Positions 1-9,463 of a stretch of 64,000 bases of DNA are shown in pieces. The notes below the pieces were generated by a model. That model was not told the DNA's origin. It was given only the letters and a program-made list of their open reading frames with translations, and searched no databases. The translations under genes were made by a program, and so were the position numbers. The stretch comes from Bythopirellula polymerisocia (GTDB lineage Bacteria; Planctomycetota; Planctomycetia; Pirellulales; Lacipirellulaceae): positions 55,168 to 119,167 of the forward strand of contig NZ_SJPS01000010.1 of NCBI RefSeq assembly GCF_007860015.1, written 5' to 3'. The stretch's first letter is position 1, and the number at the start of each line of letters is the position of its first letter.

Positions 1-3000
1 AACGGGGAGGATTCAGCACAAACCGCATATAATAATCTTGATGCAGCCGCTCTCGGACGGTTGTGAAGTTGATTCCCGGCGCTAGCTTGGTGTGATCGTC
101 GCCACGCGGATTGAGTTTGCCAATACCATGGCATTGGCGGCAATCGAGTGCTGTCTGGAGTGTTAGTTGTCGCCCTATTTCCGCCAGTTTGGCGTCGTAG
201 TTCGGCTTTTTAGGTGATGTGGTAGGGATTCCATGTTGATGCGCAAAACCTTCTGCCAACACGTCGGCAAACTGTGGAACGCAAGGCATGCGAGTTCTCA
301 ACCAAGGTCGCAGGGAGCGATCACGTTGGCCAGCAAGAAACTTGGCGGTCCAAGGGGCCAGCAGTTTCTCACCCGTCCATGTCAGGCTAGGTATCGATTC
401 GGGTGCTAGACCGCGACCTTCTTCTGCCATGATGATTCCCCGATTGCTTTGAAAACTATCACGATCGTGACAGGCGAGACAGTCATAACGCTTTATGAGC
501 CGTTCAGATGTTTCAATCGAAGAATAGCGTGTTAGAGATTCTCGATCCTGCTGGAGAAAAACCCGCAAAGAATCTCGCTCATCACTAGTCAACACATAGA
601 CGGGTCCGTTATGCTCGGAATTCAATTCATGGTCGAGACACCCACGCGATGAAGGTCTACGCCGAATCTCAGGTGCTTTGGGAAATGGCGATAGTCGTGG
701 GTCCTCTAGCTGGTGACAGGCTCCGCACCCTTTACTTGCAAAGATTTGTCGGCCTCGCGCAGCGTTTCCTCCGACAGGAAAGGAGTTTATCGTATCTGTC
801 GTCGCGTCCTCTAGGAATGCAACAAGCGCTGCAACCTCTTCATCGCTGAGTTGGAAGTCTGGCATCCGGCTAGACACATAATGTTGGTGCGGCTTCTTGA
901 GGAACGATGCCAAGGCTCCTTTTCGATATTTTTGTTGTACTGAGGCCAATGACATCCGAGCGAATTCTTCTGGCTCATCGTCCGTAGTTAGGCAGTGGCA
1001 AATAAGACACCCCAAATCTGTAAACACGATTTCCCCAGCTTCAATGAGCGAATCCGCATTCAACTTAGCTTCAAAGGAATTGAGCTCGATTTCATCGCTT
1101 GAGGTCTTAGATGCCAGATAGGTGGCTACGTCCAGCGCCTGTTGCCGATCCGTTCTACTTGTTCCAAACATTCGCGGCATCCTGGCATTGGATTGCTGGC
1201 TGGCAGGGTCTAACAGCCAACGAGCGATCCACTCAGGCCGTAGGCGGTCGCCGATGGTTGTCAGATTCGGCGCATCGATCGCAAGCTCGGGCATTGAATG
1301 ATCCCCAACCTTGGTACTGTATGTCTTGGAATGGCAACGGAAGCACCTCAACTCCGCAAACAAAGTTCTCCCGGCACGTAGCTGCTGACTTGCCACGAGT
1401 GCCTTGTCCTGCGAGGGATGCAGAAGAGAGTCGGGGGGGACAAGTTCCCTTGCAAAGTCGTCGCTCGACCAGAGAAGCCGAACAGATGCGTCTCCTGAAT
1501 TTGGGGCGTCATATTCTAATTTCAAATGGTTATAGCCACCCTTCAATGCCACTGCCTGAGGCGAAGTCTTCGAGAGGTCCACTCCCTCGGCGGATAGGGC
1601 CTCCTTATGATTGAGACTAATTCTAGCGGAGCCTTGTCCGACGAGTGAAAAATGATAGACACCGGGAAGCCGTACACGAAGATATCCTTCTGCAACCGCT
1701 TGAAACGGGCCAGGTTGCAGAAATGGAGTTACACACGCTCCCTCCGGAACGTACAAAGCGGCTCCGCGGTCACTTCGGGCATCGTGCCCATCTCGTTCAC
1801 CATTGCTTTGGGCAAATCGCCACAATAAGCCTGGCTGGAGCTGTTTGATTTCATCGACGGCCAACTGGTTGGCGCGCACAGAACGAGTCAGATGTGCTGG
1901 ATCAAGTCGAACATCTGGCACTGAGTTGATTGTATGATAATAGACATTGCGCAATGCTTGTCCATCAGTCCCGCGCAATGCATATCCCACGGAAAACTGC
2001 ATTGCGGGTTGGACATCGGCTATCTCCAGAAAGACCGTCTGATCGTCTAGAAGGGATGCAGAGAGGATCTCTACTTCATCTCTTCCTTCAAAACGTGGAT
2101 CCGAAACCTTATATTCGGGAGAGCCGTAATTCCCTGAATACTTGTAATTCCACTTTTGCAGTTGGTAGTTTCCCGGGTTCTCGGCTTCCTCTTTTTCCAA
2201 TGAAATGGCAAAGGAAATTGCCAGGCCATTTGCTAGTGTTCTCACTCCATTTGGATAGGGAAAACTCTTTCCGGTATAGCGTACGCGCTGTAAGCAGCCG
2301 TCTTGGACGGCGGTACTTACCCACCCACGCAGCCCCGAGACATACAATTGTCCGTCATGAGGGCTGAAGCGGCCTCTCATGATGCCTGACTGAAACGAGA
2401 GCGGCAATGAGAGACTTCCTCCCTGAACATATTGTGCCGCAGAGGAAATAAAGACCGTCCCAAGTGTTACTTGATTGACATCGCCGAGGACTGGCCAGTT
2501 AGGCGGTACAGACCAGGTTCGCGGTTCAAGAAGCGTGAGGAGCAACCGACATTGGCCGTATGACATATTCAAAAGTTGTCCCTCGAGCGGTTGCCAAACA
2601 TCGCCAGTGACCCAGACCTGTCCCCCGGTGGAATTGTCGATAAGCCGTGGAATCCAACAGAGCGGAGGGTCGTAGCCACGGGGGCGTTCGGGGGTTACCC
2701 GAGGCCCTCCGAAACCGTAGTAGCCACCCGGGGTAACTTCCACGATCGCTGATGCAGGTGTCCAAGTGCCTTCTTGAGGTGAAGCTATAGTGGTCCCATC
2801 TTCCGCAACTGCTAGTCCGTTCGGGTTGCGCAGCCCCGTGGCGATCGTTTCGTACTCTTTCCCATCCGGAGAAACACGATGAACACCTTTCTCACTAAGG
2901 TAGTAGAAATTTCCCTGGGCATCCGTTTGCAGACAGGTAGAAAAATCGTGCCCTTCCGGTGAAGTTTCACCGTCGTTGTTGAAGGATTCGTAGAAATCGG

Positions 3001-4204
3001 CCTCACCGTCCTTATTGAGGTCGATGAGGCGTGTAATCTGATCCCTACCAAGCACATAGACGAGATCGTCGACGATTCGCAATCCTAGGGGTTGAAACAA
3101 ACCGGTAGCAAATCGTCGCCATTCAATTTTGTCAAGTGTGTCGTCTATGCCACTGACAATCCAAACATCTCCATGGACGGTGCAAATGGCCATTTTTCCG
3201 GGGGTAGAGAAGAAGTCATGGCCACCGACGAACAGGAGCGCCCCAAAACGGTTTTCAAATGGCAATTCGACTGAATCAATTACTAGGGGCTGATCACTTT
3301 CTCCTACTTCTCCTCGAGTCATAAGAGGTTCACCCCAGCGAAGTGGCCCCGGCTTTGTCAACGCAGATAAGTCAGACCTGTACTTCTTACCAGCAATCTT
3401 GATAGCTTCGGTCGTTTTGGGTGGACCTATCCAAATCTCGAATCGCAAAGGCTTGGCACTTGGCAGGATGCGAATTGAAGTCGGCTTGGAATCACTCTTG
3501 AGAACTTGATAGAACTGAGAATCTCCCTTCACGACAAGGGGAGTTCCAGAGTCAGCCACTATGACGGTTAATGATTCTGGATGTGGCGCTATCTCCATGA
3601 ACCGAACAATGGAAGTCGAATCTTCCGCAGAGTGAGCCCAAAAGGAATCTAGTACTGGCACTGCATCGACGTCATAGCTGAGAACCACCCGCGAGCCGTG
3701 CAAGTATGAGCCACGATAATTTACTTCTGCATTTCCCCAACCAGTGCTAGGAGGTGATGTGAATAGAGTTTTCCCAGCTATTTTTGGTCGATTTACCAAA
3801 CCGAACCGAATGGGATCATATTCGAGAAAGCCTCCCACCCAGCCACATCGAACTGTCATGCGTTCGAGGTCGAAACAGACTGCAGCATTCTGGCGATCTC
3901 CAAGGCGGATGGACAACGCTTTGCTAACAATAGTGGTTTTACCGTCTCCACCAGGTACATCAAGGGAGGAGGTCATCATAGGCCCCGTGTCCATCTGATT
4001 CCAGCGAGCGTCGTGACCGTCATTCTCTACCCAACGAAACCCCACGGAACCTTCTCCCCAGTGGTCTTCCACCTTTGATTTCTCTTGAGAATTCTGGGAA
4101 TCATCGGCAATTGCAGGTTCAGCGGTTGATAGCGAAAGTAACAGCAACCACCAACCACCAAGAAACATCATCCCTAGCTTGTGCAGATTAGAATCTCGAT
4201 TCAT
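1..4204 (-). CDS. Multi-haem c-type cytochrome with sensor-like and PA14-like regions (C-terminus outside window)
   Basis: An uninterrupted minus-strand frame runs from an ATG at 4204 to the left edge, giving about 1401 residues without reaching a stop. It opens with a hydrophobic signal segment (WWLLLLSLST). A beta-rich region follows that resembles the planctomycete/verrucomicrobial N-terminal domain I tentatively call DUF6797-like, then beta-propeller-like sequence (DINKDGEADF-type and NPNGLAVAEDG motifs, residues about 340-640). A PA14-like stretch containing GRYLRVRLPGVYHFSL-like sequence lies around residues 820-930. The C-terminal third carries five haem c sites: CFRCH (codons 1345-1331), CLICH (near 1000), CGACH (near 720), CLACH (near 475) and CRQCH (near 135). 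Such proteins are periplasmic and thought to pass electrons from substrate oxidation. It follows the sugar operon on the same strand after a 100-bp gap, so it may accept electrons from those dehydrogenases. That link is inference. Confidence 0.8.
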   Translation of the reverse strand, partial: MNRDSNLHKLGMMFLGGWWLLLLSLSTAEPAIADDSQNSQEKSKVEDHWGEGSVGFRWVENDGHDARWNQMDTGPMMTSSLDVPGGDGKTTIVSKALSIRLGDRQNAAVCFDLERMTVRCGWVGGFLEYDPIRFGLVNRPKIAGKTLFTSPPSTGWGNAEVNYRGSYLHGSRVVLSYDVDAVPVLDSFWAHSAEDSTSIVRFMEIAPHPESLTVIVADSGTPLVVKGDSQFYQVLKSDSKPTSIRILPSAKPLRFEIWIGPPKTTEAIKIAGKKYRSDLSALTKPGPLRWGEPLMTRGEVGESDQPLVIDSVELPFENRFGALLFVGGHDFFSTPGKMAICTVHGDVWIVSGIDDTLDKIEWRRFATGLFQPLGLRIVDDLVYVLGRDQITRLIDLNKDGEADFYESFNNDGETSPEGHDFSTCLQTDAQGNFYYLSEKGVHRVSPDGKEYETIATGLRNPNGLAVAEDGTTIASPQEGTWTPASAIVEVTPGGYYGFGGPRVTPERPRGYDPPLCWIPRLIDNSTGGQVWVTGDVWQPLEGQLLNMSYGQCRLLLTLLEPRTWSVPPNWPVLGDVNQVTLGTVFISSAAQYVQGGSLSLPLSFQSGIMRGRFSPHDGQLYVSGLRGWVSTAVQDGCLQRVRYTGKSFPYPNGVRTLANGLAISFAISLEKEEAENPGNYQLQKWNYKYSGNYGSPEYKVSDPRFEGRDEVEILSASLLDDQTVFLEIADVQPAMQFSVGYALRGTDGQALRNVYYHTINSVPDVRLDPAHLTRSVRANQLAVDEIKQLQPGLLWRFAQSNGERDGHDARSDRGAALYVPEGACVTPFLQPGPFQAVAEGYLRVRLPGVYHFSLVGQGSARISLNHKEALSAEGVDLSKTSPQAVALKGGYNHLKLEYDAPNSGDASVRLLWSSDDFARELVPPDSLLHPSQDKALVASQQLRAGRTLFAELRCFRCHSKTYSTKVGDHSMPELAIDAPNLTTIGDRLRPEWIARWLLDPASQQSNARMPRMFGTSRTDRQQALDVATYLASKTSSDEIELNSFEAKLNADSLIEAGEIVFTDLGCLICHCLTTDDEPEEFARMSLASVQQKYRKGALASFLKKPHQHYVSSRMPDFQLSDEEVAALVAFLEDATTDTINSFPVGGNAARGRQIFASKGCGACHQLEDPRLSPFPKAPEIRRRPSSRGCLDHELNSEHNGPVYVLTSDERDSLRVFLQQDRESLTRYSSIETSERLIKRYDCLACHDRDSFQSNRGIIMAEEGRGLAPESIPSLTWTGEKLLAPWTAKFLAGQRDRSLRPWLRTRMPCVPQFADVLAEGFAHQHGIPTTSPKKPNYDAKLAEIGRQLTLQTALDCRQCHGIGKLNPRGDDHTKLAPGINFTTVRERLHQDYYMRFVLNPPR

Positions 4205-4304
4205 GTCGCCTATCGCGTCTATGCAGAGTCTCATTTCGAGGAAATTTCGTGAAAATGCAAGTTGCCACATAAGAATTGTGATTGATAAGCCTATTGCAAT
4301 TTGT

Positions 4305-5465
4305 CTATGTGACTGCCTCACAACTTCCGTTGTTGGCTGACCTGAGACCAGCTTCAAGCACCTTCATGCAAGCCACTCCATCACGAAAATTTGGTTCGAC
4401 CGGACAACCAGATGATACTGCTTTGAAGAAATCGACGACGGCGTGAGTGAATTCATGTTCATATCCGATGGTATGTCCGGGTGGCCACCAATTAGAGATA
4501 TATTCATGGCATGGCTCGGTCGCCAGAATCGTCCGAAACCCCTGCGCTGCCTCGGGGTCGGTGCCGTTGAAATACTCGAGTTCATTCATTCTTTCCAAAT
4601 TGAATCTGAGTGCGCCTTCGCTTCCGTAGATTTCAAACATATTGTAATTCTTGCGTCCCAAGGCAAAGCGTGAAGCCTCGAATGAACCGAGTGCCCCATT
4701 CTCGAACTGAACTGTCATGAAAGCAGCGTCCTCCACAGTGACTTCACCAAGCTCTTCACTTTCCGAATTTCCCTGGAAAGCAGTCGCGTTCGCGGCGGGC
4801 AGGGGGCGCTGTGTTACGAATCGCGAAGTCATAGCAGACACGGTTGAGATTTCGCCCACGAGATATCTGGCCAGATCGACACTATGAGAGTTCAGGTCAT
4901 AGTGAGGTCCTGCTCCAGCGAACTTTGCTTGGAGTTGCCAGGTCAAGGGAAAATTCGGATCAACGATCCAGGATTGGAGATAAGCGCCTCGCCAGTGAAA
5001 AATTCGCCCTAGCTTTTTCTCATCGATAAGCTTGCGAGCGAGTCGCACAGCCGGACAACGACGGTAATTGTGATTCAAGCAATGCGTAATTCCAGCGGTC
5101 TCGGCAGCTTCAAGCATTCTCTGGGCTTCTTCGGACGAAAGTGCAAAAGGTTTTTCACAGAAGATATGTTTACCAGCTTGAGCAGCTGCAATCACCATAT
5201 CGTGATGCAAATAGGTCGGGGTTGAAACATCGATCACATCAATGTCGTTACGTTCAATCAATCGTCGCCAATCGGTCTCAACGTCTTCCCATCCCCATCG
5301 CTGGGCAAATGTAGATACACGATCCTTCGAACGTCCACAGACTGCTTTAAGGATTGGTTTCGCTTCCATTTCAAAATAAAGCGGGGCGTTGCGCCAAGCC
5401 TGGGAGTGCGCTTTGCCCATGAAATTATAGCCAATCAGACCAATTCTAAGTTCTTGTTTTGACAT
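4305..5465 (-). CDS. Gfo/Idh/MocA family NAD(P)-dependent sugar dehydrogenase
   Basis: The 386-residue protein begins with a Rossmann nucleotide-binding loop (GLIGYNFMGKAHSQAW) and carries the family hallmark EKP motif (FCEKPFAL, near residue 105). This is the usual length and domain order of the family: N-terminal NAD(P)-binding fold, then an alpha/beta substrate domain. Members oxidise sugars, inositols or sugar acids at a secondary hydroxyl. It is the last tightly packed gene of the 13-gene sugar operon, 9 bp after the epimerase at 5475-6353. Pairing of a Gfo/Idh/MocA enzyme with a TIM-barrel epimerase is common in inositol and keto-sugar pathways. The exact substrate cannot be read from sequence. 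The start is the ATG at 5465. Confidence 0.9.
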   Translation of the reverse strand: MSKQELRIGLIGYNFMGKAHSQAWRNAPLYFEMEAKPILKAVCGRSKDRVSTFAQRWGWEDVETDWRRLIERNDIDVIDVSTPTYLHHDMVIAAAQAGKHIFCEKPFALSSEEAQRMLEAAETAGITHCLNHNYRRCPAVRLARKLIDEKKLGRIFHWRGAYLQSWIVDPNFPLTWQLQAKFAGAGPHYDLNSHSVDLARYLVGEISTVSAMTSRFVTQRPLPAANATAFQGNSESEELGEVTVEDAAFMTVQFENGALGSFEASRFALGRKNYNMFEIYGSEGALRFNLERMNELEYFNGTDPEAAQGFRTILATEPCHEYISNWWPPGHTIGYEHEFTHAVVDFFKAVSSGCPVEPNFRDGVACMKVLEAGLRSANNGSCEAVT

Positions 5466-5474
5466 GGTACTTTG

Positions 5475-6353
5475 CTAATCGGTTGTTTCAGTTTCTACAC
5501 GCTCTGCAATTCTCCGCAGAACGTCCACACTCTGAGCGACTGCTGCGTCCTCATCGTTATTGTAGTCTGGATGAAGAAAATCGAGTTCCATTGCCAATAA
5601 CCCCTGGTAGTCGGCCCGTTTCAAAAGTCGTGCCAATTGCAGATTGTCGATAAAACCATCCCCCACAGGTACTGTGGAAAAGAAATACCAGTCGTCTACG
5701 GATGCTGCAGCGTTGATCTTCAAATCCTTGATGTGTGTGGCCAGAGTATATGGGGCCAACTTCTCCATCGCTTTAATCGGATCGTCGAGTAAGCGGGCAA
5801 AATTTCCCGTGTCCAAATTCAAGCCTAAGTAGGGCGAATCAACCTCCTCAAGCAGCTGGAGAATTTCATCGCCAGTGAAATCTATGTGGTTTTCAATCGC
5901 CATCTTTATATCGCAATCCGCTGCGACTTTGACTGCTTTTCGAAACATAGCCACTAGACGTGAGATTTGTTCCTGGTGGTTTTCAAACCGAAATAAGCCG
6001 CTTGAGCCAACCACTCGCATTATCTTGGCACCGATTTGATTGGCATGTTGGAAAGAGCCGATCATTTCTTCGTACTCAGTATGATTGGTTCCCCCTTCCA
6101 ATCCATCTGGATGACCCCATGCATAAACGCGATCGAAGGCATATTCATCTAAGCGGTCTCGGACAGATGATAGGTAGCCCGGATCGTTTTTCTCGGGGAT
6201 AAAGCACGACTCTAGCGAAACTCCATCCACCTTCAACTCCGAGGCACGGTCGATGAAATCTTCGAGGGTCATTCTCTTTGATGCGGCTTCTTGTTGAGGA
6301 TAGGCCTCACCAAAGAATCGATGGTAACAGTAGCTGTCGATGCCAATTTTCAT
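5475..6353 (-). CDS. Sugar phosphate isomerase/epimerase (xylose isomerase-like TIM barrel)
   Basis: The 292-residue protein starts MKIGIDSYCYHRFFG, typical of the AP-endonuclease-2/xylose-isomerase-like TIM-barrel family. Metal-binding acidic and histidine residues are recognisable in AIENHIDFTGDE, GLNLDTGNF and THIKDLK. These enzymes isomerise or epimerise free keto-sugars or their phosphates, or dehydrate inosose. It sits between the Gfo/Idh/MocA gene downstream and the sugar porter upstream, inside the same minus-strand operon. A second, unrelated-looking member lies at 9464-10330, so two different epimerisation or isomerisation steps are likely. Substrate unknown. Confidence 0.88.
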   Translation of the reverse strand: MKIGIDSYCYHRFFGEAYPQQEAASKRMTLEDFIDRASELKVDGVSLESCFIPEKNDPGYLSSVRDRLDEYAFDRVYAWGHPDGLEGGTNHTEYEEMIGSFQHANQIGAKIMRVVGSSGLFRFENHQEQISRLVAMFRKAVKVAADCDIKMAIENHIDFTGDEILQLLEEVDSPYLGLNLDTGNFARLLDDPIKAMEKLAPYTLATHIKDLKINAAASVDDWYFFSTVPVGDGFIDNLQLARLLKRADYQGLLAMELDFLHPDYNNDEDAAVAQSVDVLRRIAERVETETTD

Positions 6354-6492
6354 AATTTTCGTCTCACAGTAGAGAAATTAAGGTTTGAATAGCGACCGAA
6401 GGCGACCTTCGGCACTTATCGCGGCCTGTTGTGCGATTGGAAATTCATTTTGACTTTGCCCCAAACTGTTTCAATACAGCTCCCCTCAAAAG

Positions 6493-7926
6493 CTACTTAT
6501 TTGTCCAAGACTGCTCGATTTCTTCTAAAGTGAGGCCCTTCGTTTCGGGCATCACTTTCCAGACAAAGTAGAACTGAGGGATTAACACCGCAGCGAACAC
6601 AAAAAACATGCCAGCTTCTCCGATTACCTCGCGCGCCATCGGATAAAGTTGGTTGTATACTGCGTCGGTAAGCCATACTGCCAATGACGATATGGCAACT
6701 GCTCGACCACGGATGCGGGTCGGAAAAATCTCAGACATCACGACCCACTTGATAGGCCCGATAGAGAAAGCGAAGCAAGCCATGAAGAAACAAATCAGCA
6801 CGACGAGAATCGCCCCATCGGTTTTACCTTGAGAAAAAAGCAGCCCAATGGTAGCCAGGGCTAAGAAACAGCCCAAATTTCCCCAAAACAAGAGTGGACG
6901 CCTTCCCGAAACATCGATCAGCCATATTGCGAGAATCGTGAAGAGCATGTTGACAATCCCAATGGGAACAAACCCTCCCAATGCATCGCCAAAGGTGAAG
7001 CCTGCTTTCTCGAGAATACCTGGGCCGTAGTAGAGTATCACCGTGACACCGCTCATTTCCGAGACAATCGAGAGAAATAGTGCAACGAAAAGTGCTTTGC
7101 GCAGTCCCGGCTTGAACAACTGAGCAACCGAACCTTCCTCTTGGGCGATTGCGTCGCTTATCTCTTGTATTTCCTTTTCGGCAGTTTGCCGACCACCGAC
7201 TCTCGCGAGGATTTGATATGCTTCTTCAGTTCGATTCATCTTTGTTAACCACCGTGGACTCTCAGGAATCGTCAGGCAAAGCACGAAGAACAACGAGGCG
7301 GGGAAGACTTCTGCAATAAACATTGCTCGCCAGACCTCCTCGACAACCATCCAATGCCACAATCCTTGGCCATCACTAGAGGAACTACTCTCGGAAATGC
7401 CTTGTAAAGCTGTGTTGGCAAAGAGGGCGAGACAGATGCCTATCGTGATAGCAAATTGAAAAAGGGTTACCAGACGTCCACGCAAATGCGGTAAAGAGAT
7501 CTCTGAGATATAGAGTGGACAAATCATAGATGCGATACCTACGCCAACCCCGCCAATCCAGCGCGCGCATATAAGAAAGTTGGCACTGTCAGCGATTCCA
7601 CAGCCCGCGGCCGAAATCACAAAAAGTAGAGAGGATGCTATCAAGACTTTCTTACGTCCGATTCGATCAGAGATGGGACCAGCAACGGCACAGCCGATCA
7701 CACAGCCAATCAATGCGGAACTAACAAAAAGCCCCTCTAAGGTGTCGCTAAGTGAAAACTGGGCTTTCACTGCCGTCACTGTGCCAGAGATTACCACCGT
7801 GTCATATCCAAACAACAGTCCCCCCAAAGCTGAGACAATGCAGACAAAAGTTAGGAAAAGAGTACTCCCCTTCTCGGGAAGTCCAGCCGAAGTCAACAAA
7901 CCTGATTCATCCGTAGAGTTGGTCAT
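6493..7926 (-). CDS. Sugar porter family MFS transporter
   Basis: The 477-residue membrane protein has the sugar porter signatures: GGLLFGYDTVVISGT in helix 1, DRIGRKKVL in the loop between helices 2 and 3, PESPRWL before the central loop, LYYGPGILEKAG in helix 7 and a terminal PETKG. Twelve hydrophobic segments are discernible. Family members import monosaccharides or cyclitols by proton symport or facilitated diffusion across the inner membrane. Its place in the middle of the catabolic operon makes it the likely importer for that pathway's substrate. The start is the ATG at 7926. A 139-bp gap precedes the next gene. Confidence 0.93.
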   Translation of the reverse strand: MTNSTDESGLLTSAGLPEKGSTLFLTFVCIVSALGGLLFGYDTVVISGTVTAVKAQFSLSDTLEGLFVSSALIGCVIGCAVAGPISDRIGRKKVLIASSLLFVISAAGCGIADSANFLICARWIGGVGVGIASMICPLYISEISLPHLRGRLVTLFQFAITIGICLALFANTALQGISESSSSSDGQGLWHWMVVEEVWRAMFIAEVFPASLFFVLCLTIPESPRWLTKMNRTEEAYQILARVGGRQTAEKEIQEISDAIAQEEGSVAQLFKPGLRKALFVALFLSIVSEMSGVTVILYYGPGILEKAGFTFGDALGGFVPIGIVNMLFTILAIWLIDVSGRRPLLFWGNLGCFLALATIGLLFSQGKTDGAILVVLICFFMACFAFSIGPIKWVVMSEIFPTRIRGRAVAISSLAVWLTDAVYNQLYPMAREVIGEAGMFFVFAAVLIPQFYFVWKVMPETKGLTLEEIEQSWTNK

Positions 7927-8006
7927 CGAAATACTTTCTTGTCAGCCTTTCGACCAATTGAAACGTCGAAGTATGAAAAGTGTCTGATTTATGCGGTCTC
8001 GTGAAA

Positions 8007-9425
8007 TTATCGATAGAGTTTGGTTTCGAGCCCAAGGATATTAGCTACATGCAAGAGTGCTTCCACATAGTCGCCATAGATTCCATGTATGTGATTGCAA
8101 GGGTAAGTTGCCAGGAACTCTTCTGGCTCAACTTGAATCCGTGCGAATGCACAGGGCCATTCGGGTGTTGTTGTAGCACCCTTGGCTAACGATACATTGC
8201 GTGGAAATTCGACAAACTCGGCGGGGACAATCGCCAGGTGATAGCGACCATTCTTGCGGGCAAGACGTGCCAAAGTGACTTCTCCTGGCGCAGCAAAGTG
8301 GTGTACCGAGGCTCCTCCGGCAGGATAATAAGATACTTCAGGATAAAACGTTACGTTTTTGAGATTTTCAGCAGGATCGTCAGAACGGCCAGCGAAGTAG
8401 GTCGCATGCGTGCCTGAGTTAGATAGATACCATACCTGATCTTCCGAGTCGTAATGCCGAACATCGGCAAAGAGAACCGTTTGGCCGGAGAGATGCTTAA
8501 ATATTTGCATCGTGAGCGCCCCGTCCATATCGGCTTCCGTTGCCGCAACGATTGGTTCGTGTGGGCCCTCCCAGTCATACGGATCGTTGAGAAAAGCTTC
8601 TGCAACATCGAGCGTGACAAAAGTGTCCGTCAAATCACCGTGGGCTTTGGTACCGATAAAGTCTAGTTGACGCTCTTCAATAATCTGCCGATAGGCGTGA
8701 TAGGATGCGATTTGCAATTTCAGCTTTTCAGGAGTCAGCACATGCTGGTCGTACTTGATTTGGCCTACATGCTCGCTAAGCCAAGTGAAACCTTGCTCGA
8801 TTCGCTCAGGTTTGACCTGATGCGCATAACGCACAACATCTTCCTGTTCGACGTGCTCGACATCAATGCCGAACATCTGCTGCCATTGATCAAGATTGGC
8901 TACTGCAGTGTACATTCCCAAAGGCCGTCCGCCAAAGAGCCCGTACGTTAAACCGCGTAGTCTTGAGACAGCCGCTGCCGACTTGAGATACTCGATGACT
9001 CGCTCGAGAACGAGCGGATCGTGGATGTCACCCCAAACACGGTGATACTTCCTATCGAGCTGATCCATCGTACCCGCTGAAGCCAGCATTGCCACCATGC
9101 CAGGCTCGGACGGATGAAGATTGCAAAAGAGCAAGTAGGGGCCGGGGGCAAAATTCGTAGCGATAGCGCTGAGATGGGGATAACACCAAATCGCGTAATT
9201 GAAAATTGTCATCTCACAACCCTGCTGAGCGAGATAACTACTTTCTTCCCGGGCACTCTGAGGGCTCCAAATGACCTGTCGACCTTCAACGACCTCAAAC
9301 TGGCCGGTTGCTTCGAGCGCTGTTGCAACGGCGCGCTGATACTTCTCGTTGACAGATATTAATTGCTCGTGGATGTACTCGCGGCCATCGGAGAACGTGA
9401 GTATTCCAACTTTAACTTTGTTCAT
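8007..9425 (-). CDS. L-fucose/L-arabinose isomerase family protein
   Basis: The 472-residue protein matches the FucI/AraA-type ketol isomerase family in length and overall pattern. It starts MNKVKVGILTFSDGRE, has the TIFNYAIWCYPH stretch near residue 75, and ends in a beta-rich substrate domain with HHFAAPGEVTLARL. The family interconverts aldoses and ketoses with a divalent metal. It divides into true fucose isomerases, arabinose isomerases and divergent proteins of unknown substrate, and this one looks like the divergent type. With the FGGY kinase and an aldolase in the same operon it would fit an isomerase-kinase-aldolase route. A GH29 fucosidase gene lies across the divergent promoter, which makes a fucose-like substrate attractive but unproven. 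Confidence 0.82.
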   Translation of the reverse strand: MNKVKVGILTFSDGREYIHEQLISVNEKYQRAVATALEATGQFEVVEGRQVIWSPQSAREESSYLAQQGCEMTIFNYAIWCYPHLSAIATNFAPGPYLLFCNLHPSEPGMVAMLASAGTMDQLDRKYHRVWGDIHDPLVLERVIEYLKSAAAVSRLRGLTYGLFGGRPLGMYTAVANLDQWQQMFGIDVEHVEQEDVVRYAHQVKPERIEQGFTWLSEHVGQIKYDQHVLTPEKLKLQIASYHAYRQIIEERQLDFIGTKAHGDLTDTFVTLDVAEAFLNDPYDWEGPHEPIVAATEADMDGALTMQIFKHLSGQTVLFADVRHYDSEDQVWYLSNSGTHATYFAGRSDDPAENLKNVTFYPEVSYYPAGGASVHHFAAPGEVTLARLARKNGRYHLAIVPAEFVEFPRNVSLAKGATTTPEWPCAFARIQVEPEEFLATYPCNHIHGIYGDYVEALLHVANILGLETKLYR

Positions 9426-9463
9426 GGTATGTCACCCAATCGTAGGCAATTCTAGGGACAGCC

